A DNA stretch of 64,000 nt, from the NCBI GenBank assembly GCA_903917735.1, contig CAIXBR010000010.1, forward strand, positions 1 to 64,000, in the 5' to 3' direction. The position numbers and the translations under genes are program-made. Below the pieces are notes generated by a model. It made no database searches. It was not told the DNA's origin and saw nothing but the letters and a program-made list of their open reading frames with translations. Of this stretch, positions 23,505-31,276 are shown one piece after another. Origin of the DNA: an uncultured Elusimicrobia bacterium. GTDB lineage: Bacteria > Elusimicrobiota > Elusimicrobia > Elusimicrobiales > UBA9959. The stretch's first letter is position 1; each line of letters starts with the position of its first letter.

Positions 23505-24995
23505 TTAAGCCTTTACCGCTTCGCAAGAGGAAATGTAGCCTTTCACCTCGGCTGTTATCTTTTCAGCGAAAACCTTGTCTTCCAGGCCTTCGGCGTTGAT
23601 GAAAACGTTCTCCGCCGCGCAGCGGATGGCGGCCTCCAGCAGGTAGCGGGCGCTGCGGTAGTCGGAAACCACGTGCGGGGAAACATGGGAGGCGCAGACG
23701 CTAAGCCCCGCCATGGCCTCGGAGGCCAGGCGCGCGGTCTTAAGCGGCACTTCGGCCGCGTGCTTCAGCGCCGCCTGCATCTTCACCTTGCGCTCAGGAT
23801 CGTCCTTGGGGATCTTCATAGCTTCCATGAAAACGTCGAAGGAAGCGGCGTCCTCGGAGACGCAGCTCTGCAGCGCCGCTTTATGCCCGCCCAGGCTTTC
23901 CAGCAGCGAGCGCAGCGCGGGCTTCTTGGCCTCGTCCAGCTTCTTGCCGCGCAGGGTTATCCCCAGGGCCATCTGGCCGAGGGCGCAGCCCATGGCGCCG
24001 CTCACGCCGGCCGCGGACCCGCCGCCGGGGGTGGGGTCGGTGTTGGCCAGCGCGTCCACAAAAAGTCCGGCGCCGGCCTGCCAGGAGCTCAGCAGCTTCA
24101 GCAGCTTGGTTTCGAGCACCTGCTCTTCCTTTTTGAAATCCTTCACCTGCAGGGCTTCCACGGCATAATCGGTGAGCGCATCCTGGGTGGTGAGGCCGAT
24201 AAGCTCGGTCCCGGTTATCGCTATGTTCTTAGGCGCAAGTTCTTTCGCCAGTTCGTCCATCACACGCTTTATAGAGGTGGTCTTGTAGTCGGTCAGCACG
24301 GTGGACATCTGCACCTGGCCTTTCGATTCCAGGAAGATCTCCTTGGCGCGCAGGGCCGGCAGGCCGCCGCCGGAGGTGCGTATTTTCTTCGCCAGTATCT
24401 TGGCGAAGTCCATGTCTTTGGTGTCCAGGTTCACGTTAAAATTGACTATCTGGTTGCGGGCGCCCACGGCCATGGCGCCGGCGGTGGGGTGTATGTGGTT
24501 GGGGCCGAAGTCCGGCGTCTTCTCGGGATTAACACCGATCTCCGTGCGCAGGCCCTCGAACTGGCCCTTGCGCACCTTGGCCAGGTCGCGGCGGTGTTCG
24601 AACTTGGCGGCGCGGTCATAGAGGTAGACCGGGATGTTCAACTCGCGGCCTATGCGCTCACCGGCAATCTCCGCCAGCTTGATGCAGTCCTCTATGGTGG
24701 AGTCCATTACCGGAATGAACGGCGCCACGTCGGTAGCGCCCATGCGGGGGTGCTCGCCTTTGTGGTGGTTAAGATCTATGAGTTGGGCGGCTTTTTTGGT
24801 GACCGCGAACATGGCGTCGGCGGCGGTTTCCACCGGGGCCATGAAGGTGAGCACGGTGCGGTTATGGTCGGCGTCCTTCTCCACGTCCAGGATCAGCACG
24901 CCGGGCACCGCGCGCGCGGCATCCACTATAGCGTTGATCTTAGAGAGGTCGCGGCCTTCGCTGAAATTAGGAACACATTCCACGAATTTTCCCAT
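23505..24995 (-). CDS. ftcD: Bifunctional glutamate formimidoyltransferase / formimidoyl-THF cyclodeaminase
   Basis: Last step of histidine degradation. It moves the formimino group from N-formimino-glutamate to tetrahydrofolate, giving glutamate, then releases ammonia to make methenyl-THF. Residues 1-~300 are the transferase (VECVPNFSEGRD, HRTV-like NRTVLTF, DLNHHKGEHPRMGATDV, GPNHIHPTAGAMAVGAR). Residues ~310-496 are the cyclodeaminase (ALANTDPTPGGGSAAGVSGAMGCALG). The 496-residue fused form is animal-like and less common in bacteria, where the activities are often separate. A GGAGG ribosome-binding site precedes the start. It is the first gene of the long minus-strand block, with a probable promoter at 25049-25077. 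Confidence 0.96.
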   Translation of the reverse strand: MGKFVECVPNFSEGRDLSKINAIVDAARAVPGVLILDVEKDADHNRTVLTFMAPVETAADAMFAVTKKAAQLIDLNHHKGEHPRMGATDVAPFIPVMDSTIEDCIKLAEIAGERIGRELNIPVYLYDRAAKFEHRRDLAKVRKGQFEGLRTEIGVNPEKTPDFGPNHIHPTAGAMAVGARNQIVNFNVNLDTKDMDFAKILAKKIRTSGGGLPALRAKEIFLESKGQVQMSTVLTDYKTTSIKRVMDELAKELAPKNIAITGTELIGLTTQDALTDYAVEALQVKDFKKEEQVLETKLLKLLSSWQAGAGLFVDALANTDPTPGGGSAAGVSGAMGCALGQMALGITLRGKKLDEAKKPALRSLLESLGGHKAALQSCVSEDAASFDVFMEAMKIPKDDPERKVKMQAALKHAAEVPLKTARLASEAMAGLSVCASHVSPHVVSDYRSARYLLEAAIRCAAENVFINAEGLEDKVFAEKITAEVKGYISSCEAVKA

Positions 24996-25048
24996 AAAAC
25001 CTCCGTACAGATTTGGAAGGCTGGATAAGCCCTCTTAAATATATATAA

Positions 25049-25077
25049 ATTATACTAATTAGGCCGGAGGACTGGAA
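25049..25077 (-). promoter_or_regulatory. Probable sigma-70 promoter for the ftcD block
   Basis: On the minus strand a perfect TATAAT (25054-25049) is preceded, 17 bases upstream, by a weak -35 hexamer TTCCAG (25077-25072). The transcript would start about 45 bases before the ftcD ATG, leaving room for its GGAGG site. Confidence 0.5.
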
Positions 25078-25086
25078 GACTACTAG

Positions 25087-25215
25087 CGGTCTGAAGACCG
25101 GGCATAAGATCCGCACCCCGTTCTGCCCTTTAAATGCGAAAACCCGCTTTTGGCGGGTTTTCGCTTCCCCTTCCTTCGGGGAGTTCACATTTGGTGGCCA
25201 CTTCGTGGCGACCAT
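25087..25215. other. Hairpin-dense intergenic region (four consecutive stem-loops)
   Basis: Stem-loops are visible at 25087-25100 (CGGTC/GACCG), 25136-25164 (12-bp GCGAAAACCCGC with GCGGGTTTTCGC), 25166-25182 (TCCCC/GGGGA) and 25195-25215 (GCCAC/GTGGC inside GGT/ACC). The 12-bp stem may terminate transcripts of the gene ending at 25263, although no long T run follows it on either strand. Confidence 0.55.
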
Positions 25216-25262
25216 ACATACTATAGCACACAATCCTTGACTTGTCAACCCCTTGACAGAGA

Positions 25263-25910
25263 TTATTTCTTTTTATCCTTCCAGGCGCTGTAGTTAATTA
25301 CGAACATGACATTGACCGTATCCACGGCCCCTAGCTTCAGATTGGAACCGTTCACATTGGAGCCGTTCATGTTGAAGATATGATGCCAGCGGAGGTCAAG
25401 GCCCGCCATGGTCCCCCACCAGAAAGGATAGACAGCCCCGGCGCCGAGGTTGATACCGGCGCTGGAACCGGAATCCGAAGGATACCGCGTCGCGCCGACG
25501 GAGTAGGCGCCTTTGCTCCATTGATAAATACCCGCGCCCAGCACGCCGTAATAAGTATCCCCCCCCACCGGGAGGGAGGCCTTAACGAAAGGCATCAGGG
25601 AAAATATCTTCACCTTCAGGTCCTGTATTCCTCGGTTCAGGTACCGCTGCGCGTAAGATGATTCCACGCCGTAGCTCAGCACTTCGTCCACCCGCTTCGA
25701 GGCCGCCAAGCTTAAAACAGGCGACGTCTTAAACCCAGCGGTCTTATCGCCCCAGTGCCCGCCAAGAGGCAGGCTCCAGCCGTAGCCGCCGGAAAGATAG
25801 CCGGCCAGGTAGCGCGTCGGCTCCGGCAGGTCGTCGAGGCCGGGGAGGGTCTGGGCCGCGGCGGGAAGCGCCAGACAGGCCAGCAATAAAGCCGGCAGCA
25901 GCCTCTTCAT
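25263..25910 (-). CDS. Predicted small outer-membrane beta-barrel protein
   Basis: A 215-residue secreted protein with a clear signal peptide (MKRLLPALLLACLALPAAAQ). The mature part alternates polar and aromatic residues over about eight strands (for example LAGYLSGGYGWSLPLGG, TYYGVLGAGIYQW, AGINLGAGAVYPFWW, MAGLDLRWHHIF, VNVMFVINYSAW). This pattern fits an OmpA/OmpW-like eight-stranded barrel. A short NGSNVNGSN repeat lies in the last loop. The specific family and role are not identified. Its start overlaps the stop of the upstream epimerase gene by four bases (ATGA at 25907-25910), so both are co-translated. Confidence 0.7.
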   Translation of the reverse strand: MKRLLPALLLACLALPAAAQTLPGLDDLPEPTRYLAGYLSGGYGWSLPLGGHWGDKTAGFKTSPVLSLAASKRVDEVLSYGVESSYAQRYLNRGIQDLKVKIFSLMPFVKASLPVGGDTYYGVLGAGIYQWSKGAYSVGATRYPSDSGSSAGINLGAGAVYPFWWGTMAGLDLRWHHIFNMNGSNVNGSNLKLGAVDTVNVMFVINYSAWKDKKK

Positions 25911-26992
25911 CTGCTCCCGCCGGGGACCACGCCTATGCCGGCTTTTACACGGTCAAGGGAATAGACCCCGTCCTTCGAGAGGAAAGAAGCACCGCGCATG
26001 CCGCTGTTCTTTATAAAGAACGGGATATCCAGGTCGATAAAATCGAAACCGCCCAGACCGCCGGCGAACTGCGCCGCCGCCGCCGAGGCCAGTTCGCTCT
26101 CCACCATCTCGCCCATCATGAGCTTAAGACCTTTGGCGCGGGCCAGGGACCATACTTCGCGCGCCCGCAGGAACCCCAGCTTGGTAAGTTTTATATTCAC
26201 GGCGGTAACCGCGTTCTTCCTTATCAGCCGGAAAACGTCGTCGAGAGAATACGCCGACTCGTCCGCACAGACCGGCATGGGCAGGCGCTTTGAAAGATAG
26301 GCCAGGCCGTCCATATCATCCCTGGGCACCGGCTGCTCCACGACCGCCGGATGAATGCCCCTGCGGCCCAGGTCCTTTATGAATTTTTCCGCTTCCTTTG
26401 CGCCATAGGCGCAGTTCGCGTCAAGATAGACGGCGCAGCCGGGCGCGGCTTTCTTTATGGCTTCCAGCCGCCTAAAATCCTCGTCCATGTCCGAGCCGGT
26501 CTTCACCTTGAAAATATGGAAACCGCGGCGGCGCATCTTCAGCGTAAAATCATAGGCGGCGGCGGAGTTCCCTATCACCACGGTTATGTCCGTCTTCAGC
26601 CTGGGCGTGCGGCCGCCGAAGAACTTCCAGAGAGAAATGCCCTGGAGGCGGCAGGCCAGGTCCAGCACGGCCATCTCCGCCGCGGCCAGGGCCGCGCGGT
26701 TGCCGTCCAGCAGTTTCTCAAGCTCGCACATCGCCCCAAGGTAATCGGCGGCGTCGCGCCCGCAAAGCAGCTCCCCCGCGCGGCGGAGGCTTTTCATGGT
26801 GCGCTCCCTGGTCTCACCGGTTATATGAGTGGCTATAGCGGCTTCCCCGAAACCTTTCACGCCGCCCGCTGCCTCTACGGTAAAAATAGCGTTCTCCAGG
26901 CTGCGGTGGCTGCCGCTGGAAATAGTGAACGGCGTAAAAAGTTCAGCGTCTAATTCCTTCACCGAGAATTTTTTAATATAGCCGTCTTTCAT
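25907..26992 (-). CDS. Dipeptide epimerase (enolase superfamily, L-Ala-D/L-Glu epimerase-like)
   Basis: A 361-residue enolase-superfamily enzyme of the muconate lactonizing subgroup. The N-terminal capping domain (1-~125) contains GFGEAAIATHITGE. In the barrel, the KxK base is in IFKVKTG, metal ligands are Asp in LDANCAY, Glu in VEQPVP and Asp in ADES, and the second Lys base is in NIKLTKLG. MVES and DLDIPF near the end are typical of L-Ala-D/L-Glu epimerases, which recycle murein peptides. MurQ, DacB and an L,D-transpeptidase elsewhere in the window fit cell-wall recycling. Other dipeptide specificities are possible. It overlaps the tail of the glycosyltransferase remnant upstream by 20 bases. 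Confidence 0.88.
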   Translation of the reverse strand: MKDGYIKKFSVKELDAELFTPFTISSGSHRSLENAIFTVEAAGGVKGFGEAAIATHITGETRERTMKSLRRAGELLCGRDAADYLGAMCELEKLLDGNRAALAAAEMAVLDLACRLQGISLWKFFGGRTPRLKTDITVVIGNSAAAYDFTLKMRRRGFHIFKVKTGSDMDEDFRRLEAIKKAAPGCAVYLDANCAYGAKEAEKFIKDLGRRGIHPAVVEQPVPRDDMDGLAYLSKRLPMPVCADESAYSLDDVFRLIRKNAVTAVNIKLTKLGFLRAREVWSLARAKGLKLMMGEMVESELASAAAAQFAGGLGGFDFIDLDIPFFIKNSGMRGASFLSKDGVYSLDRVKAGIGVVPGGSR

Positions 26993-27431
26993 GGTTGTTT
27001 TTCCTTTTCCGGAGTGATCTCGCGCCCAGCAGCATCAGCACCACCACTATCAGGAAGATCAGCACGCTCTGGAACAGCAGCAGCCAGATCCCCAGCGTGA
27101 AATGAGCGCGCCTTATGGTCCAGGCGCCAAGCCCGATGCAGACGTTCAGAAGCACCATAAAGCCCACGGCCTGCTCTACGCTGACCCCAAACTTCATCAG
27201 CCTGTTATAAAAATGGTCCTAGCCGGTATATTCCAGCCACTCATCCACGTTCGTGACACTGCCATTCCTGACGCGGGAAACGGTAGTATAGTAGTATAGA
27301 TGATGCCGAAGATGGGGATGCCGGGCGCCAGTTCATGCGCAAGAAACCCACGCAGGCCCCGGGGCCAGTGCGGCCGAGAGGAAAGACAGCGGGAACTGGT
27401 TCGAGTTCCAGCCTATGCCCAATATTTTCAT
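26973..27431 (-). pseudogene. Decayed WecA/MraY-type glycosyl-phosphate transferase (C-terminal remnant)
   Basis: Reading the minus strand across three frames recovers the end of a polyprenyl-phosphate N-acetylhexosamine-1-phosphate transferase. The pieces, in order, are NQFPLSFLSAALAPG, GFLAHELAPGIPIFGIIYTT, RVRNGSVTNVDEWLEYTG, then an in-frame TAG where a basic residue is expected. After the stop come DHFYNRLMKFGVSVEQAVGF (the D-H-.-.-.-RL block) and two membrane helices ending GARSLRKRKNN. The N-terminal half of the gene is absent. At least two frameshifts and one stop mean it is not functional. A 74-residue frame (26973-27197) is the only intact piece. Confidence 0.7.
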
Positions 27432-27443
27432 CGGCAGAAACTC

Positions 27444-28241
27444 CTATTTGCTGCTCTCTACGCCTTCGAGCACGAGCGCTTCCGTTATTACCCGCTCGCC
27501 TTTGGAGAAAGCCGCCAGCATGCTCATGTTTGCCAGGTTGTTTATCTGGCGGGGAATGCCGCCGGACCTTTCAAAGATCAGCTCTATCGCCTTTTCGTTG
27601 AAAATATTTTCCAACAGCCCCGCCACCTCGAGCCGGTACTCGATGTATTTACGGGTTTCCCCTAAATCCAGCGGCTTAAGGCGGTAGCTGAGCGATACGC
27701 GCTGGCTGAACTGCTTGTTGGCGTCCAGTTTTTCCTTCAGTTCCGGCTGGCCGCTGAGCAGCAGGGTCAGCAGGAAGCAGGTCTCGGTCTGAAAATTCAG
27801 CAGCAGGCGCAGTTCCTCGAACACGTTCTCGTCGTTTATCAACTGGGCCTCGTCTATCGCCACCACAACGTGCTTGCCGTCCTGGAAGGTGTCGCGCAGG
27901 AAGCGCTCTATCCCCATCAGCACGTCTTCCTTGGTCTTGGGCACGTTGTAGCCGGTAAAATTGTGCAGGATTATCTTCAGCAGGCCCAGGTCGTCCAGGC
28001 GGGGATTCTGCACGGAGGAGAAAATATAGCCCTTCTTCTTGAAGTGGCGCTCCAGCGCTTTAAGGATCAGCGTTTTGCCCGTGCCGTACGCGCCGGTAAG
28101 CACCGCGCAGGCCTTCTTCTCTTCCGCCACGCGGGAAAGCCGTGAAAAAGCCTCCTTGTGCTTTTCGGATTCAAAGAAAAATTCCGTGTCGGGGGTATTC
28201 TCAAAAGGGAGTTTTTTTAGGTTCCAGTGTTTCTGGTACAT
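27444..28241 (-). CDS. ExeA/GspA-type AAA+ ATPase
   Basis: A 265-residue cytoplasmic ATPase. The N-terminus MYQKHWNLKKLPFENTPDTEFFF is the classic ExeA-like lead (a short segment with a conserved PF.N.PD). It is followed by Walker A (GAYGTGKT), Walker B (VVAIDEAQ) and sensor/arginine regions (LSGQPEL, SQRVSLSYRL, RSGGIPRQINNLAN). In Aeromonas ExeA helps assemble the type II secretion pore; related proteins accompany exopolysaccharide export genes. This copy lacks the C-terminal peptidoglycan-binding and membrane parts of ExeA, which suits the polysaccharide-associated type (XrtA/PEP-CTERM locus ATPase). A decayed WecA-like gene directly downstream supports a former polysaccharide locus. No Shine-Dalgarno is visible; a TATAAT lies 12 bases before the start. 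Confidence 0.85.
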   Translation of the reverse strand: MYQKHWNLKKLPFENTPDTEFFFESEKHKEAFSRLSRVAEEKKACAVLTGAYGTGKTLILKALERHFKKKGYIFSSVQNPRLDDLGLLKIILHNFTGYNVPKTKEDVLMGIERFLRDTFQDGKHVVVAIDEAQLINDENVFEELRLLLNFQTETCFLLTLLLSGQPELKEKLDANKQFSQRVSLSYRLKPLDLGETRKYIEYRLEVAGLLENIFNEKAIELIFERSGGIPRQINNLANMSMLAAFSKGERVITEALVLEGVESSK

Positions 28242-28294
28242 GTGTAATATTTAATTATATATAGAAACGGAAAGCAACCGAAAGCAAGAAAATG

Positions 28295-28314
28295 AAAAAA
28301 CCGCGTTTCCGCGG
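28295..28314 (-). terminator. Intrinsic terminator after the alpha-amylase gene
   Basis: On the minus strand CCGCG (28314-28310) pairs with CGCGG (28305-28301), followed by six T (28300-28295). It lies ~85 bases past the amylase stop and before the ExeA-type gene. Confidence 0.75.
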
Positions 28315-28320
28315 CTTATA

Positions 28321-28399
28321 CACTCTTACCCTCTGTTGCTTTCTTTTGCTTTCTTTTGCTTTCTTTTGCTCTCTTTCCTTCAGTTGCTATCAATTGTCA
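28321..28399. repeat. CTCTTACC...CAGTTGC family repeat containing a 10-bp tandem array
   Basis: Bases 28336-28375 are four copies of TTGCTTTCTT (the last reads TTGCTCTCTT). The whole block starts CACTCTTACCCTCTG and ends TTCAGTTGCTATCAATTGTCA at the amylase stop. The same frame of shared blocks recurs at 54411-54473. GAAAGCAA words at 28270-28287 could pair with the array. Confidence 0.6.
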
Positions 28400-29641
28400 T
28401 TTCGTCCAGACCACATAGCCGGGGCCGGTGGTCGCCTGCCCCCAGCCGGCGCCGGGCTCCCACGCCCTATCGCCCAGTTTGACGGCGACTTTTCCGTCCA
28501 CTACGGCGGCGTACAGCCCCTGCTCCGCCTTCAGTATACTTACGCTGCTGATTGAACTTATGCCGGAGGTCCGGCGTATCCGGATCAGGTCCGAGATGGG
28601 GCCTTTTATGCCCGGGTCGAAGAAATGGGGCCAGTAGATACACGGGATGCCCGGGTGGGTAAGTATATAAGCGTAGCCGGCCAGGATCTTATCCGACGGG
28701 AAAGGCCAGGCCCTGGCCCCGAGCCTGCCGCCCGGGCTGGGCCCCGTGTCGTGGTTCTCCACGAAAGTTACCGCATTGGCCGGCCACCACCCTATAAGGC
28801 CCGAGGGCCTGCCGTCACGGTCCGCCAGCCGCCAGTATTCGCCGGCCTTGACAGCCTGCTGGAGTATGCCTTTGGTAGTGAAATCAAAAACCTTTATCTC
28901 GCCGTTCACCGAGTCCATCCAGTCCACGGAAGCCTGCCTGTGTGTGTCCGTGTTCCCCAGGTCCAGGTCGTCCCAGATCTCGGCCACGGAAAAGGAAGGG
29001 CTGGTGGCCCGGTTATAGGCCAGCAGGTAGGAAGAGGCGAAGCCGCGCGCGTAGTCATAACGCCAGCCGTCGTAGCCGACGGTGTCCCTGAGCCCGGCCA
29101 TCCAGGCTTTTATGGAATTCTGCACGTAGATCTTGGTGTGATCTATGTCGCGCGCGAAAGGCACCCCTTTGCCAGTGTCGGCCGCGCCCGTGCCTTTCCC
29201 CCACTCGTCGTCGGAGCAGACCGAATCCGGGCCCCAGGCCGGCTCGGTAAAATCCGCCCACTCATTTGTGCCGACGCGGTGGTTCAGGACCATGTCTCCG
29301 ATCACCCGGATGCCGGCCCAGTGCAGCGCTTTGACCGCCGCGCCGAGCTGCGCCGCAGTGCCGTAGCTGGAATCCTGCACCGCCAACCTGCGGGGCATAT
29401 AGCCTTCGGGTGAAGCGGAATCCGATGACGGCGGAAGCCAGATAAGGTTTATGCCGGCCTTCGACATTTCACCGGCGCGCTTTTCCACTTCTCCCCACCA
29501 GGGAGACGTTTTCCAGGAAGTCCAGTGAAAACCCTGTATCATCACCGTGGAATCCGCGCCCTGGAACGCAAAAAGAGGAGAGCCCTGAAATAAAGCCAGG
29601 CCCGCGGAAAACAGAAAAAATGCAAGGAGTCTTTTTTTCAT
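28397..29641 (-). CDS. Secreted alpha-amylase (GH13)
   Basis: A 414-residue glycoside hydrolase that cuts internal alpha-1,4 bonds in starch or glycogen. Signal peptide MKKRLLAFFLFSAGLALFQGSPLFA precedes a short catalytic barrel. GH13 regions are clear: DMVLNHR (I), nucleophile D196 in GWRYDYARGF (II), acid/base E221 in VAEIWDD (III) and D298 in FVENHDTG (IV). The short form with GFHW near the N-terminus and IPCIYWPHFFD resembles plant/archaeal-type amylases (subfamily GH13_6/7). A C-terminal antiparallel sheet domain ends GPGYVVWTK. No carbohydrate-binding module is seen. It is probably periplasmic or secreted, monocistronic, and closed by the terminator at 28295-28314. Confidence 0.95.
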   Translation of the reverse strand: MKKRLLAFFLFSAGLALFQGSPLFAFQGADSTVMIQGFHWTSWKTSPWWGEVEKRAGEMSKAGINLIWLPPSSDSASPEGYMPRRLAVQDSSYGTAAQLGAAVKALHWAGIRVIGDMVLNHRVGTNEWADFTEPAWGPDSVCSDDEWGKGTGAADTGKGVPFARDIDHTKIYVQNSIKAWMAGLRDTVGYDGWRYDYARGFASSYLLAYNRATSPSFSVAEIWDDLDLGNTDTHRQASVDWMDSVNGEIKVFDFTTKGILQQAVKAGEYWRLADRDGRPSGLIGWWPANAVTFVENHDTGPSPGGRLGARAWPFPSDKILAGYAYILTHPGIPCIYWPHFFDPGIKGPISDLIRIRRTSGISSISSVSILKAEQGLYAAVVDGKVAVKLGDRAWEPGAGWGQATTGPGYVVWTK

Positions 29642-29718
29642 CCTTACCTATTTTTTAGCAGATTAATAAATATTGTCAAGGGCCGATGGGGAATACGGCA
29701 AAGACAGGGGGCAGGGCT

Positions 29719-30768
29719 TCAGCCTAATTTTTTCCTGGTATATTCGGCGCGGAAGGCATCCCGCTCTTCGGGAGTCAGCGCCCGGCCCGCCGCGGCCTGT
29801 ATATGGGCGGGTTGCATCAGAAGGGTCACCTGGTTAAACGTGCTGAAGTCCAGCCCCATGTCCCAGCCCATCGCGGCGCCCATCCTGGCCAGCGAAATAT
29901 TCTGCATGAATTCCTCGTAAGAGAGAGAGCGGGCGTGCTTCAGCAGGCCGAGGGCCCTGTACACTGCGTCCTCGGTCTTCAATTTCAGCCGGCCTTTCAG
30001 CATAGCCTCGCGCGCGGCTATCTCCTGGCGTATCAGATTGCGTATCACGCGGTCCATGTTCTGGCATAATTCCTCTTCGCTGCGGCCCAGACAGGTAGCG
30101 TTGGAGATCTGGTAGAAATCGCCCAGAACGTAAGTGCCCTCGCCGTAGATGCCGCGGGCGGTTACGCCCAGGTGCGAGAGATTTTCCAGCACCTGCGCCA
30201 TGCTGCCCAGGCGGGAAAGCGCCGGCAGGTGGGCCAGGCAGGAAACCCTCATCCCGGTGCCCACGTTGGTCGGGCAGGCGGTCAGGAAGCCGAACTTGGC
30301 CCCGTAGGCGAAAGGCAGCGCGCGGCCCAGGGCCTCGTCCAGCTTGAGGGCGGACCTGAAGGCCTCCTCTATGGCGAAACCGGCGGTGAGGCACTGCAGC
30401 CTGAGGTGGTCCTCCTCGTTGACCATCACGGAGAGGTCCTCGTCGTTGGAGACCGCGGCGGCGGATGCCAGAACGGACGCCACCAGCGAATGCGAAACGT
30501 GGTGCCGCTCCACCAGGAAGCGCTTTTCAAGCCCGGAAAGGGCCTCGGTTTTTATAAAATGGCCCCGCGTAAAAAGGCCGCTTTCCCTGGCCGCGCGCAT
30601 AGCCAGACGGCGTATTTCCGCCAGCTGGCGGGGCTCCGAGCGGTTGGGGAAGCTGAAGCCTTCAAGGTTGCGGGCGAAGCGCACCCGGGTGGAGAAGATC
30701 ATCTCCGGCCAGGCGCCGCGGGCGTTGGCCCAGGTGACGTAAGGGCGGAAAGCCTTAATGACGTCCAC
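29719..30768 (-). CDS. mcsB: Protein-arginine kinase McsB
   Basis: A 349-residue ATP:guanido phosphotransferase. In Bacillus McsB phosphorylates arginines on misfolded proteins and marks them for ClpCP. Signatures are STRVRFARN (ATP phosphate contacts), NEEDHLRLQ, CPTNVGTGMR (the reactive-cysteine block), and GIYGEGT and YQISNATCLG. Length and pairing with McsA match the bacterial protein kinase, not creatine kinase. It overlaps mcsA by 14 bases. The usual partners ctsR and clpC are not next to it here; lipoprotein-sorting genes are upstream instead. Confidence 0.93.
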   Translation of the reverse strand: MDVIKAFRPYVTWANARGAWPEMIFSTRVRFARNLEGFSFPNRSEPRQLAEIRRLAMRAARESGLFTRGHFIKTEALSGLEKRFLVERHHVSHSLVASVLASAAAVSNDEDLSVMVNEEDHLRLQCLTAGFAIEEAFRSALKLDEALGRALPFAYGAKFGFLTACPTNVGTGMRVSCLAHLPALSRLGSMAQVLENLSHLGVTARGIYGEGTYVLGDFYQISNATCLGRSEEELCQNMDRVIRNLIRQEIAAREAMLKGRLKLKTEDAVYRALGLLKHARSLSYEEFMQNISLARMGAAMGWDMGLDFSTFNQVTLLMQPAHIQAAAGRALTPEERDAFRAEYTRKKLG

Positions 30769-31276
30769 TGCGGGCCCCCAGTTCCTTTATGGAGTCGCGC
30801 AAGCGCGCGGCCGCTTCAAAATCTTCCCTGGCCACGGCCGCCTTCAGTTCGGCGCGCGTCTCGGTCAGGCGGCGGGCAGCCTCGGTTTTGGAAAGTTTGG
30901 AAAAAGCCCCGCCGGCATAGGCGCGGCCGGTATGCTGCGAGGCGCCGTGTATGCGGGACATTAGCTCGGTAAGCTGGGGTTCGAAGCTCGAATAACATTC
31001 CGGGCAGCCCAAGCGGCCCGTTTCCTTGAAGTCGGCGTATTTAAGGCCGCAGCCCCCGCAGCGCAGCGTGCGGCGTTCGGCCGGCAGGAAATCCTTGAAA
31101 TAGCCGCTCATGTTACCGACTATATCCGAGATATTGAAAGCCCCGGTCTCAAGCCCCAGCCCCATCCCCTTCCTGGCGGCGCAGGCGGGGCACAGGTGCG
31201 TTTCCGTGACCTTGTTGTTCACGGCCAGCTTCAAAAACACAACGGCGTTAGCCTTATGGCACTCTTCGCAAAGCAC
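30755..31276 (-). CDS. mcsA: McsA-like zinc-finger activator with UVR motif
   Basis: A 173-residue protein with four CxxC pairs (CEEC, CPAC, CGGC, CPEC), which should bind two zinc ions. A C-terminal UvrB/UvrC (UVR) coiled motif (LKAAVAREDFEAAARLRDSIKEL) follows. This is the McsA layout; McsA stimulates McsB kinase. The start is GTG, sharing one base with the lolD stop (TAGTG). mcsB follows with a 14-base overlap, so the pair is made together. Confidence 0.9.
   Translation of the reverse strand: MLCEECHKANAVVFLKLAVNNKVTETHLCPACAARKGMGLGLETGAFNISDIVGNMSGYFKDFLPAERRTLRCGGCGLKYADFKETGRLGCPECYSSFEPQLTELMSRIHGASQHTGRAYAGGAFSKLSKTEAARRLTETRAELKAAVAREDFEAAARLRDSIKELGARSGRH

Noticed and set aside
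26973-27197. Independent small membrane protein of 74 residues
   Set aside because: It aligns with the end of a WecA/MraY-type enzyme whose upstream parts are still readable in other frames, so it is a remnant, not a separate gene.
27390-27420. GGTTCGAGTTCC resembling a tRNA T-arm
   Set aside because: No acceptor stem, D-arm or anticodon arm can be built around it, and the same bases fit the decayed WecA-like gene on the minus strand.
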